A stretch of DNA of 7,986 bases from an uncultured Bacilli bacterium (GTDB lineage Bacteria; Bacillota_I; Bacilli_A; RF39; UBA660), in NCBI GenBank assembly GCA_934101115.1, contig CAKOPW010000037.1:1-7986 (forward strand). The letters are read 5' to 3'. This document shows positions 1 to 6,304 of this stretch, piece by piece; the first letter of the stretch is position 1; the number at the start of each line of letters is the position of its first letter. The notes under the pieces are model-generated. The model searched no databases, had not been told where the DNA came from, and was given only the letters and a program-made list of their open reading frames with translations. Both the position numbers and the translations under genes were made by a program.

Positions 1-69
1 GAAACTTCTAATAAAGAAAAATACCAACCATTATTTAAACGTTGGGCAAAAACAGTAAAATTTGAATAA
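1..69 (+). CDS. C-terminal end of an unidentified protein (partial)
   Basis: An open frame runs from the first base and ends with TAA at 67-69, giving 22 residues ending in RWAKTVKFE. The tail is polar and basic with two aromatics, like a normal soluble protein C-terminus. A hairpin terminator starts at the very next base, which supports this being a real gene end. Too little is present to name the protein; the rest lies left of the window. Confidence 0.6.
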   Translation, partial: ETSNKEKYQPLFKRWAKTVKFE

Positions 70-101
70 AAAAAGAAGATTTACTTTTGAATCTTCTTTT
101 T
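70..101. terminator. Bidirectional Rho-independent terminator between convergent genes
   Basis: A 12-bp perfect stem pairs 70-81 with 90-101 around an 8-nt loop. The A-rich left arm and T-rich right arm give a T run on whichever strand is read, so it can end both the + strand gene stopping at 69 and the minus-strand gene. The minus-strand gene's own stop codon (81-83) lies at the base of the loop, inside the hairpin. Confidence 0.8.
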
Positions 102-812
102 GTTTGCTTTATTTTTAAGTTTATTATTTTTCTTTTCATCTTTTTTATATTTTTTGATGTATTCTTTTAAGTCAATAGATTGTTTAAAAGGAAATAAGAA
201 TGAATATTTCTCATGTCTTTTCTTTTGCATTTCTTTAATATGACTTTTAAGTTCTTCGTAGCGAAGTTCAACACCAGTATCTTTAGCATATTTTCTAACT
301 TTAGATAAAGTTTTATTGGAATAAATAAAGTCTATAATGATAATACCAGTAAATAAACCTAGTATAAACGAAAATGATAGATTTTGATTAAACCACTCAA
401 GTTTGCTTATTATAAAATCTGCTAAGAAAAAGTAATAAAATGCTCCAATAAGAGTCCATATAAGCGAGAAAAGTGGGCATATTATTCCTTTATAGTTACC
501 CCAAAGATCACTATAATCCCATAATTTTACCGGTTTATTAACAAATGATAAGCCACCGATAAATTCAATCAAAGTCATTGCAGCTCCCATGAGAAGAATA
601 ACTATCCATGCAGGCAAGTTCATATCAGCAAATATTAAATATATTCCTGTTAAAGCACATAAACCGAAACCATATATTGGTAAATAAGGACCAATCAATG
701 ATCCGGGATTAACCCATTTTCCATGAACAATTCTTCTAAAGAAAAGTTCTATAACCCATCCAGTTGTACTACCTATATAAAATATAAAAATAAATTTTAA
801 AAATAAATTCAC
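81..812 (-). CDS. CmpB-type (PF06541-like) multi-pass membrane protein
   Basis: This 243-residue protein looks like the Firmicute family labelled putative ABC-transporter type IV / CmpB (PF06541, formerly DUF1113). What I see: a first hydrophobic helix at about 3-25 leading into a GWVIELFFRR motif, then NPGSLIGPYLPIYGFG at about 35-50, further helices near 50-62, 67-90, 108-132 and 145-165, and the family-like LWDYSDLWGNYKG motif before the fourth helix. Residues ~170-243 form a very lysine-rich cytoplasmic tail. The start is GTG at 812, preceded at about 8 nt by AAGGATG. A TGTTATAAT extended -10-like box lies at 833-841 on this strand, but it is so close to the ribosome binding site that I do not call it a promoter. 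Despite the family name, no ATPase partner is nearby and substrate and role are unknown. The family call is from remembered motifs, not a search. Confidence 0.8.
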   Translation of the reverse strand: MNLFLKFIFIFYIGSTTGWVIELFFRRIVHGKWVNPGSLIGPYLPIYGFGLCALTGIYLIFADMNLPAWIVILLMGAAMTLIEFIGGLSFVNKPVKLWDYSDLWGNYKGIICPLFSLIWTLIGAFYYFFLADFIISKLEWFNQNLSFSFILGLFTGIIIIDFIYSNKTLSKVRKYAKDTGVELRYEELKSHIKEMQKKRHEKYSFLFPFKQSIDLKEYIKKYKKDEKKNNKLKNKANKKKIQK

Positions 813-963
813 TATACCACATCCTTATTGTAATTATAACATTTAAAAAAATTATTTGAATACATTTGTAAAATTGAATGTAAAATAATAAATTATATTT
901 ATAAGTTAATGACTGGCAATTAATTTGAATAAGTAATATAATGTAAATGGATAGGTGAGTTTT

Positions 964-1332
964 ATGTCTAGAAGTATATTTTTAATTATTAGGGATTTGT
1001 TCATATCTTTATGTATGATAACTCTAAGTTTTTTATCAAAAAATATAATTTATTTAATATTTGGAAGTTTATTTCTAATTTTTAATGTATACGATTATGC
1101 ATCAAAAGATGGTATATCACTTTATGAAATAAAAATAATTAAAAATGAAAATTATGTTGTTAATGGAATGCTTATAAAATTTTTAAATTTAATAATTTCC
1201 ATTGCTCTAATTATAATTGGAATTTATAAAAATATGATAGCAATAACTATATTAGGTTGTGTACTGTTAATTATAACAGTATTAGACTTCTGTTATAAAA
1301 TACCACTATATAAAATAAAAAAGAATCTATAA
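964..1332 (+). CDS. Small integral membrane protein, unknown function
   Basis: The product has 122 residues if translation starts at ATG 964. A GTG at 955 would add three residues, but it sits inside the ribosome binding site AGGTGAG (953-959), which is well spaced for 964, so I prefer ATG. Four hydrophobic stretches are visible: two in the N-terminal half (about 1-45) and two near 70-105. They are separated by a polar loop containing YDYASKDGISLYEIKIIKNEN, and the tail is lysine-rich. The two halves look loosely duplicated: a helix pair, then a D-Y/C-aromatic exit and a basic segment. A TATAAT at 937-942 with CTGGCA 18 nt upstream is a plausible promoter, though it leaves only a short leader. 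I do not recognise the family. It is transcribed divergently from the CmpB-like gene. Confidence 0.65.
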   Translation: MSRSIFLIIRDLFISLCMITLSFLSKNIIYLIFGSLFLIFNVYDYASKDGISLYEIKIIKNENYVVNGMLIKFLNLIISIALIIIGIYKNMIAITILGCVLLIITVLDFCYKIPLYKIKKNL

Positions 1333-1663
1333 AATATTTAGAAAAATTAATGTTTTAAAAATATAAAATTATGAATTAAGCTTGAAAGTAGTAATTATTA
1401 AATCAATAGCGTAAATGTAAAAAAATATTATAATATAATTAAACAAAGTAAAAGTGGTAAAATTATCAAAAATGTGATTAAAAGATCTACTTTTATTGGC
1501 ATAAATAAAATTTTACATGTTATGATAAATTTTATAGAAGAAATATACATAAACTGTTAACTTCATACAAATAAAATTAACAACAGAATATAGAAAGTAT
1601 TACTTTTTGATTATAATACTTATATGAATGAATATTTATAGTTTTTTATTATAGGAGGTCCAT
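1333..1663. other. 331-bp AT-rich gap without a gene
   Basis: I find no credible reading frame on either strand. It contains several TATAAT matches (1429-1434, 1434-1439, 1612-1617), none with a good -35 at normal spacing. The best compromise is TTTACA at 1512-1517 with TATAGA at 1533-1538, spacer 15. A short inverted pair, TGTTAA at 1555-1560 and TTAACA at 1577-1582, could be an operator for the following PIN/XRE genes. The gap ends in a strong AGGAGG ribosome binding site at 1653-1658. No convincing terminator for the preceding gene is visible. Confidence 0.5.
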
Positions 1664-2671
1664 ATGGAAAAAATTGCAGTAATAATTGACACTAATGTTT
1701 TTGGTGATCCTGAAAGATATGATTTTGAAAATATAAGAATTAACACTTTTTTTAATTCTTTGAAATCTAGTTCAAATATTGATACATTTATTCCTGATAT
1801 AGTTTCTAGTGAGATAAAAAAGCATATAAAAGAGTCATTAGATAACGATCAAAAGAATCCAACTTCCAAATATTTTAGAGATTATATTAGTAAAGATTTC
1901 TATAAAAAAGCATACTCAATTGCTGAAAAAAAGTTTGAAAAATTGTTAAAAGAATATAATATTAAAACAATAGAATGTAACAACTATATAAATATAGAAG
2001 ATGTAAATAACTGGTATTTTAGTCAACAATTTCCTTTTGAGAAAGCTAAGCCAAAAGAATTTCCAGATGCTATGATAATATCTGCACTTTCAAATTATTT
2101 TGCTACGACAGACTATAGTAAAATATATCTAATAAGTAACGATAATGGATTTAAGAATGGTATAAATAGAGAAACAAATTTTATAACATGTAATGATATT
2201 AATTCAGTCAGAAAAGAGATTTTTGGTTATGAAGACAAGGATATATTTAGCGTATTAAAATATTTACAAACTGAAGCAGATATTTTTAAAGATCCTAGCA
2301 TTTATAGATTTGAATCATATGACACTAGTGATGAAATCGATGTTGATGAAATAGATTCAGTTAAGATTGGTGATATAGATATATGGGAAGTAGCTGATAA
2401 ATCTTTAACAGTTGAAGTGAAAATAACCGCTGAAATAAAAGGACATTTTTTATTGTTTGATCCTTATAGTTCTATTTATGATAATGAAGAAAAAGGATAT
2501 TGTTATATAGTTCAAAGGGAATGTGAAAAGTTAGTAATAAATGATGAAAGCTTTTTTATAGAAATAATTAAAGACGATGAAAAAAATATTGTTGGTTATG
2601 ATGACGTTGTATGTGTGGACATAAACTTAATGAAATACTTAAATTTAATGAATGCCATATATCAGGAATAA
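1664..2671 (+). CDS. PIN-domain nuclease-like protein with C-terminal extension
   Basis: The 335-residue protein begins with a PIN fold (about 1-190), the metal-dependent RNase/DNase fold of VapC toxins and of larger PIN_12/DUF4935-type proteins. The four acidic positions expected of PIN are recognisable: D9 in IIDTNVFG, E50 in VSSEIKKH, D135 in EFPDAMIISAL, and D160 in YLISNDNGF. The length is well above a VapC (~130-140). Residues ~200-335 form a second acidic, strand-rich region with no motif I know. The start is ATG 1664, with AGGAGG ending 5 nt before it. The next gene, a small XRE-type regulator, begins 27 nt after the stop and probably shares the transcript. Family knowledge suggests a ribonuclease that may act as a toxin or defence effector. 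That role is inferred; the PIN call itself is fairly secure. Confidence 0.8.
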   Translation: MEKIAVIIDTNVFGDPERYDFENIRINTFFNSLKSSSNIDTFIPDIVSSEIKKHIKESLDNDQKNPTSKYFRDYISKDFYKKAYSIAEKKFEKLLKEYNIKTIECNNYINIEDVNNWYFSQQFPFEKAKPKEFPDAMIISALSNYFATTDYSKIYLISNDNGFKNGINRETNFITCNDINSVRKEIFGYEDKDIFSVLKYLQTEADIFKDPSIYRFESYDTSDEIDVDEIDSVKIGDIDIWEVADKSLTVEVKITAEIKGHFLLFDPYSSIYDNEEKGYCYIVQRECEKLVINDESFFIEIIKDDEKNIVGYDDVVCVDINLMKYLNLMNAIYQE

Positions 2672-2698
2672 ATACTAAAATGTGTAGGAGAGTGAGGC

Positions 2699-2911
2699 AT
2701 GAGAGTCACTTTAAATAAATATGAGCCAAAAGATGTTATACGATTTATACGTGAGGCTACTGGCTTATCACAAAAAGAATTTGGTAAATCAATTAATAAA
2801 AGCGAAAGAACCATCCAAGATTATGAAGCAGGTAGAAGGAGATGTTACATCGATACACTTAAGTTGATATGCAAAGTTCATAATGTAAAAATAACGATCG
2901 AAAAAGAATAA
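2699..2911 (+). CDS. Small XRE-family helix-turn-helix DNA-binding protein
   Basis: The 70-residue protein is little more than one HTH domain. Residues ~10-66 fit the XRE/Cro pattern: VIRFIREATGLSQKEFGKSI (helices 1-2), NKSERTIQDYEAGRR (recognition helix and turn, about 34-47), then IDTLKLICKVHNV (helices 4-5). The start is ATG 2699, with AGGAG about 8 nt upstream. It lies 27 nt after the PIN gene and just before a strong terminator, so the two form a compact operon with the nuclease gene first. By analogy with toxin-antitoxin and restriction-controller arrangements it could repress the operon or neutralise the PIN protein. The sequence shows only DNA-binding potential. Confidence 0.85.
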   Translation: MRVTLNKYEPKDVIRFIREATGLSQKEFGKSINKSERTIQDYEAGRRRCYIDTLKLICKVHNVKITIEKE

Positions 2912-2993
2912 TTATTTTCTTTAAGTGTTAAATCATAAAATCTCAAAGTAATTTTAAACAATGGAAAAATTGTTCACCAAGACAAAAAGCACT

Positions 2994-3027
2994 AAAAAAC
3001 CACTAACTATATTGTCAGTGGTTTTTT
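2994..3027 (+). terminator. Rho-independent terminator of the PIN-XRE operon
   Basis: An 11-bp perfect stem pairs 2994-3004 with 3017-3027 (A6CCACT with AGTGGT6). An extra AC/GT pair lies inside the loop, and the right arm ends in a run of six T. It lies 82 nt after the XRE stop. A weaker hairpin (2957-2962 with 2969-2974) precedes it. Confidence 0.85.
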
Positions 3028-3035
3028 AATTAAAT

Positions 3036-3060
3036 AAAAAAATCGAACCAAATAGTTCGA
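3036..3060 (-). terminator. Rho-independent terminator for the minus-strand recombinase remnant
   Basis: TCGAAC at 3043-3048 pairs with GTTCGA at 3055-3060 around a 6-nt loop. Read on the minus strand, the stem is followed by seven T (A run at 3036-3042 on the + strand). It lies back to back with the + strand terminator at 2994-3027, so the two converging transcription units are insulated here. Confidence 0.75.
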
Positions 3061-3079
3061 CTGAAAATCATATTGGCAT

Positions 3080-3098
3080 GGAAACAGAACGAGTTTCC
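3080..3098. repeat. Short hairpin, GGAAAC/GTTTCC
   Basis: A 6-bp perfect stem (3080-3085 with 3093-3098) encloses a 7-nt loop. On the minus strand it is followed by ATGCCA. It has the geometry of a tRNA T-arm followed by a CCA-like end, but the loop does not match the TTCGANT consensus. It lies between the recombinase remnant's stop and its terminator. Function is unknown. Confidence 0.4.
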
Positions 3099-3118
3099 AA
3101 ATTTTAATTGCCTTAATT

Positions 3119-3836
3119 CTAAGTGAATTTATCTACTTCAACTACTATATTTTCTTTTTTTAATTGTTCATTTAGATATTCTTGAGCCCAAGGCTGTAGA
3201 AAATAACTAAAATTTGTGTAACCTACCGATAGATTAGACCCTCGTCCTATTATTTGCTTACGCTCCAATAAATTAACTATTGCATTAGATATATCAAATG
3301 TTGTAGAAGTGCCAAACTGTTTACTATCAGAATCATAGAAAGCCATTATATATTGCTTTTCTTCTAAATCTAATAATTCTTTTACCTTATTAGATTTTAG
3401 TTTTAAGTCCACTAAATTAACTTTAATTATTTTCTTCTTACTATCAGTTATTTCTTTAATAGTAATGGTATCAATATAGTTACCAATGAAATTACATTTA
3501 GTTTCATAAGAAGTCATTTTCCATAACTCATTTAATTCGTTACTATCTAATAAATTCATTTTATCTTTAATTATTCTTTCATCTACTGCAAATCTAATCT
3601 TATGGTCTAACTTACAATTATTATATTTCTCAGTCGTATTACTATCTGTTATGCAATAATTATTATTTATAATACTACTAAGTTCAAATAAATTATTTAA
3701 TTTAGTTAGTAAAGAATTCTCTATAAGATTTTCTCTTACATAAATACCACAATCTTTGCGCTTATAATAAAGATAGTCGTTCTTCATTTTGCTCTTTACT
3801 ATTAACTTTAGCATAACCAAATACTTTACTTTTCAT
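3119..3836 (-). pseudogene. Serine recombinase remnant: N-terminus joined out of frame to C-terminal part
   Basis: From ATG at 3836, 6 nt after the upstream gene's stop, the first frame reads KVFGYAKVNSKEQNEER, the hallmark N-terminus of a serine recombinase (normally YARVS..Q). It hits TAA at 3762-3764 after 24 codons. From about 3775 a second frame, shifted by one base, continues to TAG at 3119-3121. It reads YLYYKRKDCGIYVRENLIE (second half of a zinc ribbon), then a helical region, then MTSYETKCNFIGNYIDTITI, a typical C-terminal segment of large serine recombinases. Nearly the whole catalytic domain, expected to be well over 100 residues, is missing. The catalytic serine position is Asn12 and its neighbouring Arg is Lys10. 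So this gene has an internal deletion, a frameshift and a dead active site. The C-terminal frame alone could be written as a 233-residue protein from TTG 3820, but that start has no ribosome binding site. Confidence 0.75.
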
Positions 3837-3842
3837 ATAAAC

Positions 3843-4070
3843 CTACGTTACTAAATATCTTTTGCATTCTTCGTGTAACTCACATCTTATATTTTCACTA
3901 AAACTATTTAATGATATGTTTATTCCTAGTTCTTTTAGGTTATATATAAAATCTACACAAGCAATAGAATAAGGAAATTTCTCTTTGCATTCTTCCAGGC
4001 CGATAAGTAATACATCTTTAAAATCACAGCATATACTAGCAAAAATATTCTTGGCAATATCTTCTTTCAC
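3843..4070 (-). CDS. 75-residue protein of unknown function upstream of the recombinase remnant
   Basis: The start is GTG 4070, with AAGGAGG 8 nt upstream, which is a strong initiation signal. The protein is soluble, cysteine-rich (Cys at 14, 15, 27, 38, 63 and 69) and mixed in charge. It has a hydrophobic central stretch (about 19-24), a CVDFIYNLKELGINISLNSF segment and a CELHEECKRYL end. The cysteine spacing does not match a zinc finger I know. It ends 6 nt before the recombinase start, so the two were co-transcribed and probably moved together. Such small genes paired with serine recombinases can encode directionality or regulatory factors, but nothing here proves that. A 38-bp dyad lies 37 bp upstream of its start. 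Confidence 0.65.
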   Translation of the reverse strand: MKEDIAKNIFASICCDFKDVLLIGLEECKEKFPYSIACVDFIYNLKELGINISLNSFSENIRCELHEECKRYLVT

Positions 4071-4106
4071 TTTATGCCCCTCCTTACCATAAATACATAA
4101 TATGTG

Positions 4107-4144
4107 ACTTTTTCAAAAAATACGAACCGTTTATTTGAAAAAGT
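4107..4144. repeat. 38-bp near-perfect dyad: candidate operator or recombination site
   Basis: Two perfect 11-bp arms, ACTTTTTCAAA (4107-4117) and TTTGAAAAAGT (4134-4144), face each other. The spacer extends the symmetry inwards to ACG/CGT around a central AAC, with one single-base length difference. The whole element is therefore an 18/17-nt dyad about a 3-nt centre. It has no T run, so it is not a terminator. It sits between the end of the TOPRIM gene and the start of the orphan/recombinase genes; the right arm on the minus strand contains a TTGAAA that could act as a -35. Dyads of about 40 bp beside a serine recombinase gene are typical of its crossover or res sites. An autoregulatory operator is the alternative. 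Confidence 0.5.
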
Positions 4145-4195
4145 TGTAAAACTTTATAAATATTTAAAAATAGAGTAGAAGACTTTTATAAATAC

Positions 4196-4231
4196 AAAAA
4201 AGACCTAAATTCAATTTGAATTCAAGTCTTT
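4196..4231 (-). terminator. Rho-independent terminator of the ATPase-TOPRIM operon
   Basis: AAAGAC (4199-4204) pairs with GTCTTT (4226-4231). Inner AATTC/GAATT pairs (4208-4212 with 4218-4222) lie beyond two mismatches, around a 5-nt loop. On the minus strand the stem runs into six T followed by GTATTT. It starts 20 nt after the stop of the TOPRIM gene. Confidence 0.75.
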
Positions 4232-4251
4232 GAAAACCTACACATTTTTAA

Positions 4252-4839
4252 TTATTGAAATTTATCTAAACAAAATTTTAAGAATTCATCCAAATTTGTT
4301 TGATTTATTGCTGTAAGGTTATTTAATAACTCATCTATTTGCATGATATCTGATATGTCATATTTGGGATCTGTCGGAAACAATTTTATGTATTCTTTTT
4401 TTCTTTTATCACCAATCTTTTTAAAAGGAACCTTTGCTTTTGCTAAAACAGTTTCCAATTCTGGCGAATTATATATAGGTGTAATATAGTTATATGCCCA
4501 ATGTTCTTTAAACATTTCCTTATTTATAAATTGTTTTTTCTGTTCCTCCGTACAATCATCAGTATCCATTATTATAAATATTTTAAAATCAGGGCTAATA
4601 TTTTTTCCACTTTCATCTAATTCAATATAAGGGAAATATTTTAAAAATGCGGTTTTACTTTTAAACTTTTTATTATTTAATAATTTGTCAAGGCTAGTTA
4701 TCTGTATAGATTTTTCACCATTCTTATCGCTTTCTATTTCAATTCTTAATCTTAATTTCTGCTTTATATGCTGACATATTTGTTTTTCGGATTTTCCATG
4801 TACAATAACTACTGCTTTTAAATATGAATACTTCTTCAC
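4252..4839 (-). CDS. TOPRIM-like nuclease partner of the ATPase (RloB/AbiLii-like)
   Basis: In this 195-residue protein, strand 1 and its following loop read AVVIVHGKSEKQ (residues 9-20), where TOPRIM proteins have hhhVEGxxD. FKIFIIMDTDDC (85-96) gives the DxDD acidic motif at 92-95. PIYNSPELETVL (121-132) resembles the N-P-x-h-E motif seen in RloB-type TOPRIMs. The expected catalytic Glu is replaced by His14. E18 and the DTDD acids remain as candidate metal ligands. The GTG start at 4839 is 10 nt after the ATPase stop, and its ribosome binding site (AGGAA) overlaps that stop codon, so the two are translationally linked. Known ATPase/TOPRIM pairs (AbiL, PARIS, RloAB) act in phage defence, with the TOPRIM protein as DNA or tRNA nuclease effector. 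Assignment to one family is uncertain, and DUF4435/AriB is less likely because this protein is shorter. Confidence 0.65.
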   Translation of the reverse strand: MKKYSYLKAVVIVHGKSEKQICQHIKQKLRLRIEIESDKNGEKSIQITSLDKLLNNKKFKSKTAFLKYFPYIELDESGKNISPDFKIFIIMDTDDCTEEQKKQFINKEMFKEHWAYNYITPIYNSPELETVLAKAKVPFKKIGDKRKKEYIKLFPTDPKYDISDIMQIDELLNNLTAINQTNLDEFLKFCLDKFQ

Positions 4840-4849
4840 TTCAAAGTTC

Positions 4850-6178
4850 CTATTTTAAATTATCAATTATATCTTCGAAATCAATATCAGAAACCATTGG
4901 AATCCCACCAAATACTCCACTTAGATATTTTTTTCTTGGATTTATATTTTTATGAATTCTGCCATTAAAATCAGTTATTGCAATTAGTTCTTTTTCAGCA
5001 TTTCCGTTTACGTTAAATATATATATATTTTCTTTTGGTATATCCGACTCAATCAACATAGTATTATGAGTTGTAATAATCATTTGCCCTTTTATAAATT
5101 GTGAAATATTTTCAAGAATACTATTAACCATTAAATCGTGAATTCCTGTATCTAATTCGTCAATTATAACAGTTTGACCCTCACACGCCGAAATCAAATA
5201 AGGGAATAAATCAAGAATATTTTGTGTACCAGTTGATTCTAATTTAAAATCAATATCAATCATTTTACCATATATAAATTTCCTTATAATTAAATTATAC
5301 TTTATATAATTTTCCACATATTCTCTTTCATAATAAACTTTCTTAATATCCGAATACAATGTTGTAAAAAATTCATTTAGCACAAGTTCAATCTTATTTA
5401 GTTCATCTTCTTTTTTTACGGAAATTTTACCTTTATCTAGTTTACCCATCATCTGATGTTGAGTACCCATCATTCCAAATTCACTATGGTTTCCTCCTTT
5501 TACCTTTGTACACATAGTTTTTAAATAACTTAATATACTATAAAGATTGCTAGAAATTTTTTTCTTTATATATCCATTTTTTTTATCTTCTATTTCATAT
5601 GATAATATTGACATAAATGAATGTTTTCCCCAATATTGTTCCAACAATTTATAAAATTCATTATAATAATCTTTATCTTTAAAAAGATTATTATTGATTT
5701 TCATTAAATTTGGCTTTATATCAAAATAATAAGTCTGATTTTTATTTAGTACATACTCTAATTTTTCAGATACAATCTCATTATCATTCATCTCAATATA
5801 ATAAACTCCATTTTTGCCTTTATAAATAAATCCATACTCTAAAATCATATTATCTGATGATCCTATAGTTTTGCAATCCTTAATAATCATTTCAGTATCT
5901 TTAAATCTTGGTCTAAAATGAGTTTCAAAGAAATCCTTATAATTATCTTCTTTTAAATCTTCACTATTATCTTCAACAAATTTTTTCCACATTTCTATAG
6001 ATGACAATGTTCTCATTGTTTCATTTAATGTATAAAATGAAGTTGCAAAGTTAGACTTTCCAATACCATTTTCTCCATAAATTAGTATAAGATTTTTTGC
6101 TTTTGTTTTAGTTTTCATAAAATCAACATGCAAGTCAACTAGAGATTTATAATTATGTAGTTTTACATACCTTATCAT
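4850..6178 (-). CDS. OLD/AbiL-like AAA (ABC-type) ATPase, probable phage-defence sensor
   Basis: With start ATG 6178 the protein has 442 residues. It has an RecF/OLD-like N-terminus (IRYVKLHNYKSL), Walker A GENGIGKS at 35-42, a long insertion at ~60-300, an ABC-type signature ESTGTQ at 314-319, Walker B VIIDELD ending at 343 with D-loop TGIHD, and a switch histidine in ITTHN (His371). It ends in a conserved-looking RKKYLSGVFGGIP segment typical of AAA_15/AAA_21 defence ATPases. An upstream ATG at 6217 is in frame, but it lies upstream of the TGCTATAAT promoter box (6200-6208). AGGGTGA lies 5 nt before 6178, so 6178 is the real start. The downstream gene, 10 nt away, encodes a TOPRIM-like partner. 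By analogy with AbiLi, AriA and GajA, the ATPase would bind or sense a phage trigger and control the nuclease. Function is inferred; the ATPase call is secure. Confidence 0.85.
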   Translation of the reverse strand: MIRYVKLHNYKSLVDLHVDFMKTKTKAKNLILIYGENGIGKSNFATSFYTLNETMRTLSSIEMWKKFVEDNSEDLKEDNYKDFFETHFRPRFKDTEMIIKDCKTIGSSDNMILEYGFIYKGKNGVYYIEMNDNEIVSEKLEYVLNKNQTYYFDIKPNLMKINNNLFKDKDYYNEFYKLLEQYWGKHSFMSILSYEIEDKKNGYIKKKISSNLYSILSYLKTMCTKVKGGNHSEFGMMGTQHQMMGKLDKGKISVKKEDELNKIELVLNEFFTTLYSDIKKVYYEREYVENYIKYNLIIRKFIYGKMIDIDFKLESTGTQNILDLFPYLISACEGQTVIIDELDTGIHDLMVNSILENISQFIKGQMIITTHNTMLIESDIPKENIYIFNVNGNAEKELIAITDFNGRIHKNINPRKKYLSGVFGGIPMVSDIDFEDIIDNLK

Positions 6179-6199
6179 TATAATCACCCTTTCAATAAT

Positions 6200-6208
6200 A
6201 TTATAGCA
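6200..6208 (-). promoter_or_regulatory. Extended -10 promoter of the ATPase-TOPRIM operon
   Basis: On the minus strand the sequence is TGCTATAAT, a perfect -10 hexamer (6200-6205) with the TGn extension. No good -35 lies 16-18 nt upstream, as is usual for extended -10 promoters. Transcription would start near 6193, leaving a leader of about 15 nt with the AGGGTGA ribosome binding site (6184-6190) close to the 5' end. Confidence 0.6.
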
Positions 6209-6255
6209 TTTTTTCAAAAAAATATACTATTTATTTTAATATTTTTTTGCTTTTT

Positions 6256-6270
6256 GGTATATTTTATACC
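6256..6270. repeat. Palindrome GGTATA-TTT-TATACC upstream of the ATPase promoter
   Basis: Perfect 6-bp arms at 6256-6261 and 6265-6270 surround a 3-nt centre. It lies about 48 bp upstream of the ATPase -10 box and could bind a dimeric regulator. On the minus strand it is followed by A and not T, so it is not a terminator. Chance occurrence in such AT-rich DNA is possible. Confidence 0.3.
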
Positions 6271-6278
6271 TTATTTAT

Positions 6279-6299
6279 AAAAAAATCAATAATTTTTTT
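6279..6299 (-). terminator. Weak A/T-only hairpin after the macro-domain gene
   Basis: AAAAAAAT (6279-6286) pairs with ATTTTTTT (6292-6299) around a 5-nt loop, 5 nt past the macro gene's stop. The minus-strand product would end in a T run. With no G-C pair it would be weak, so readthrough into the ATPase operon is possible. Confidence 0.3.
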
Positions 6300-6304
6300 A
6301 TAAG

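Noticed and set aside
4151..4194. Repeated ACTTTATAAATA / ACTTTTATAAATA about 30 bp apart
   Set aside because: Only two imperfect copies in very AT-rich DNA; not enough for a CRISPR, iteron or operator call.
6179..6217. Upstream ATG giving the ATPase 13 more residues
   Set aside because: It lies upstream of the TGCTATAAT promoter box, while ATG 6178 has a well-spaced ribosome binding site and starts the usual IRYVKLHNYKSL N-terminus.
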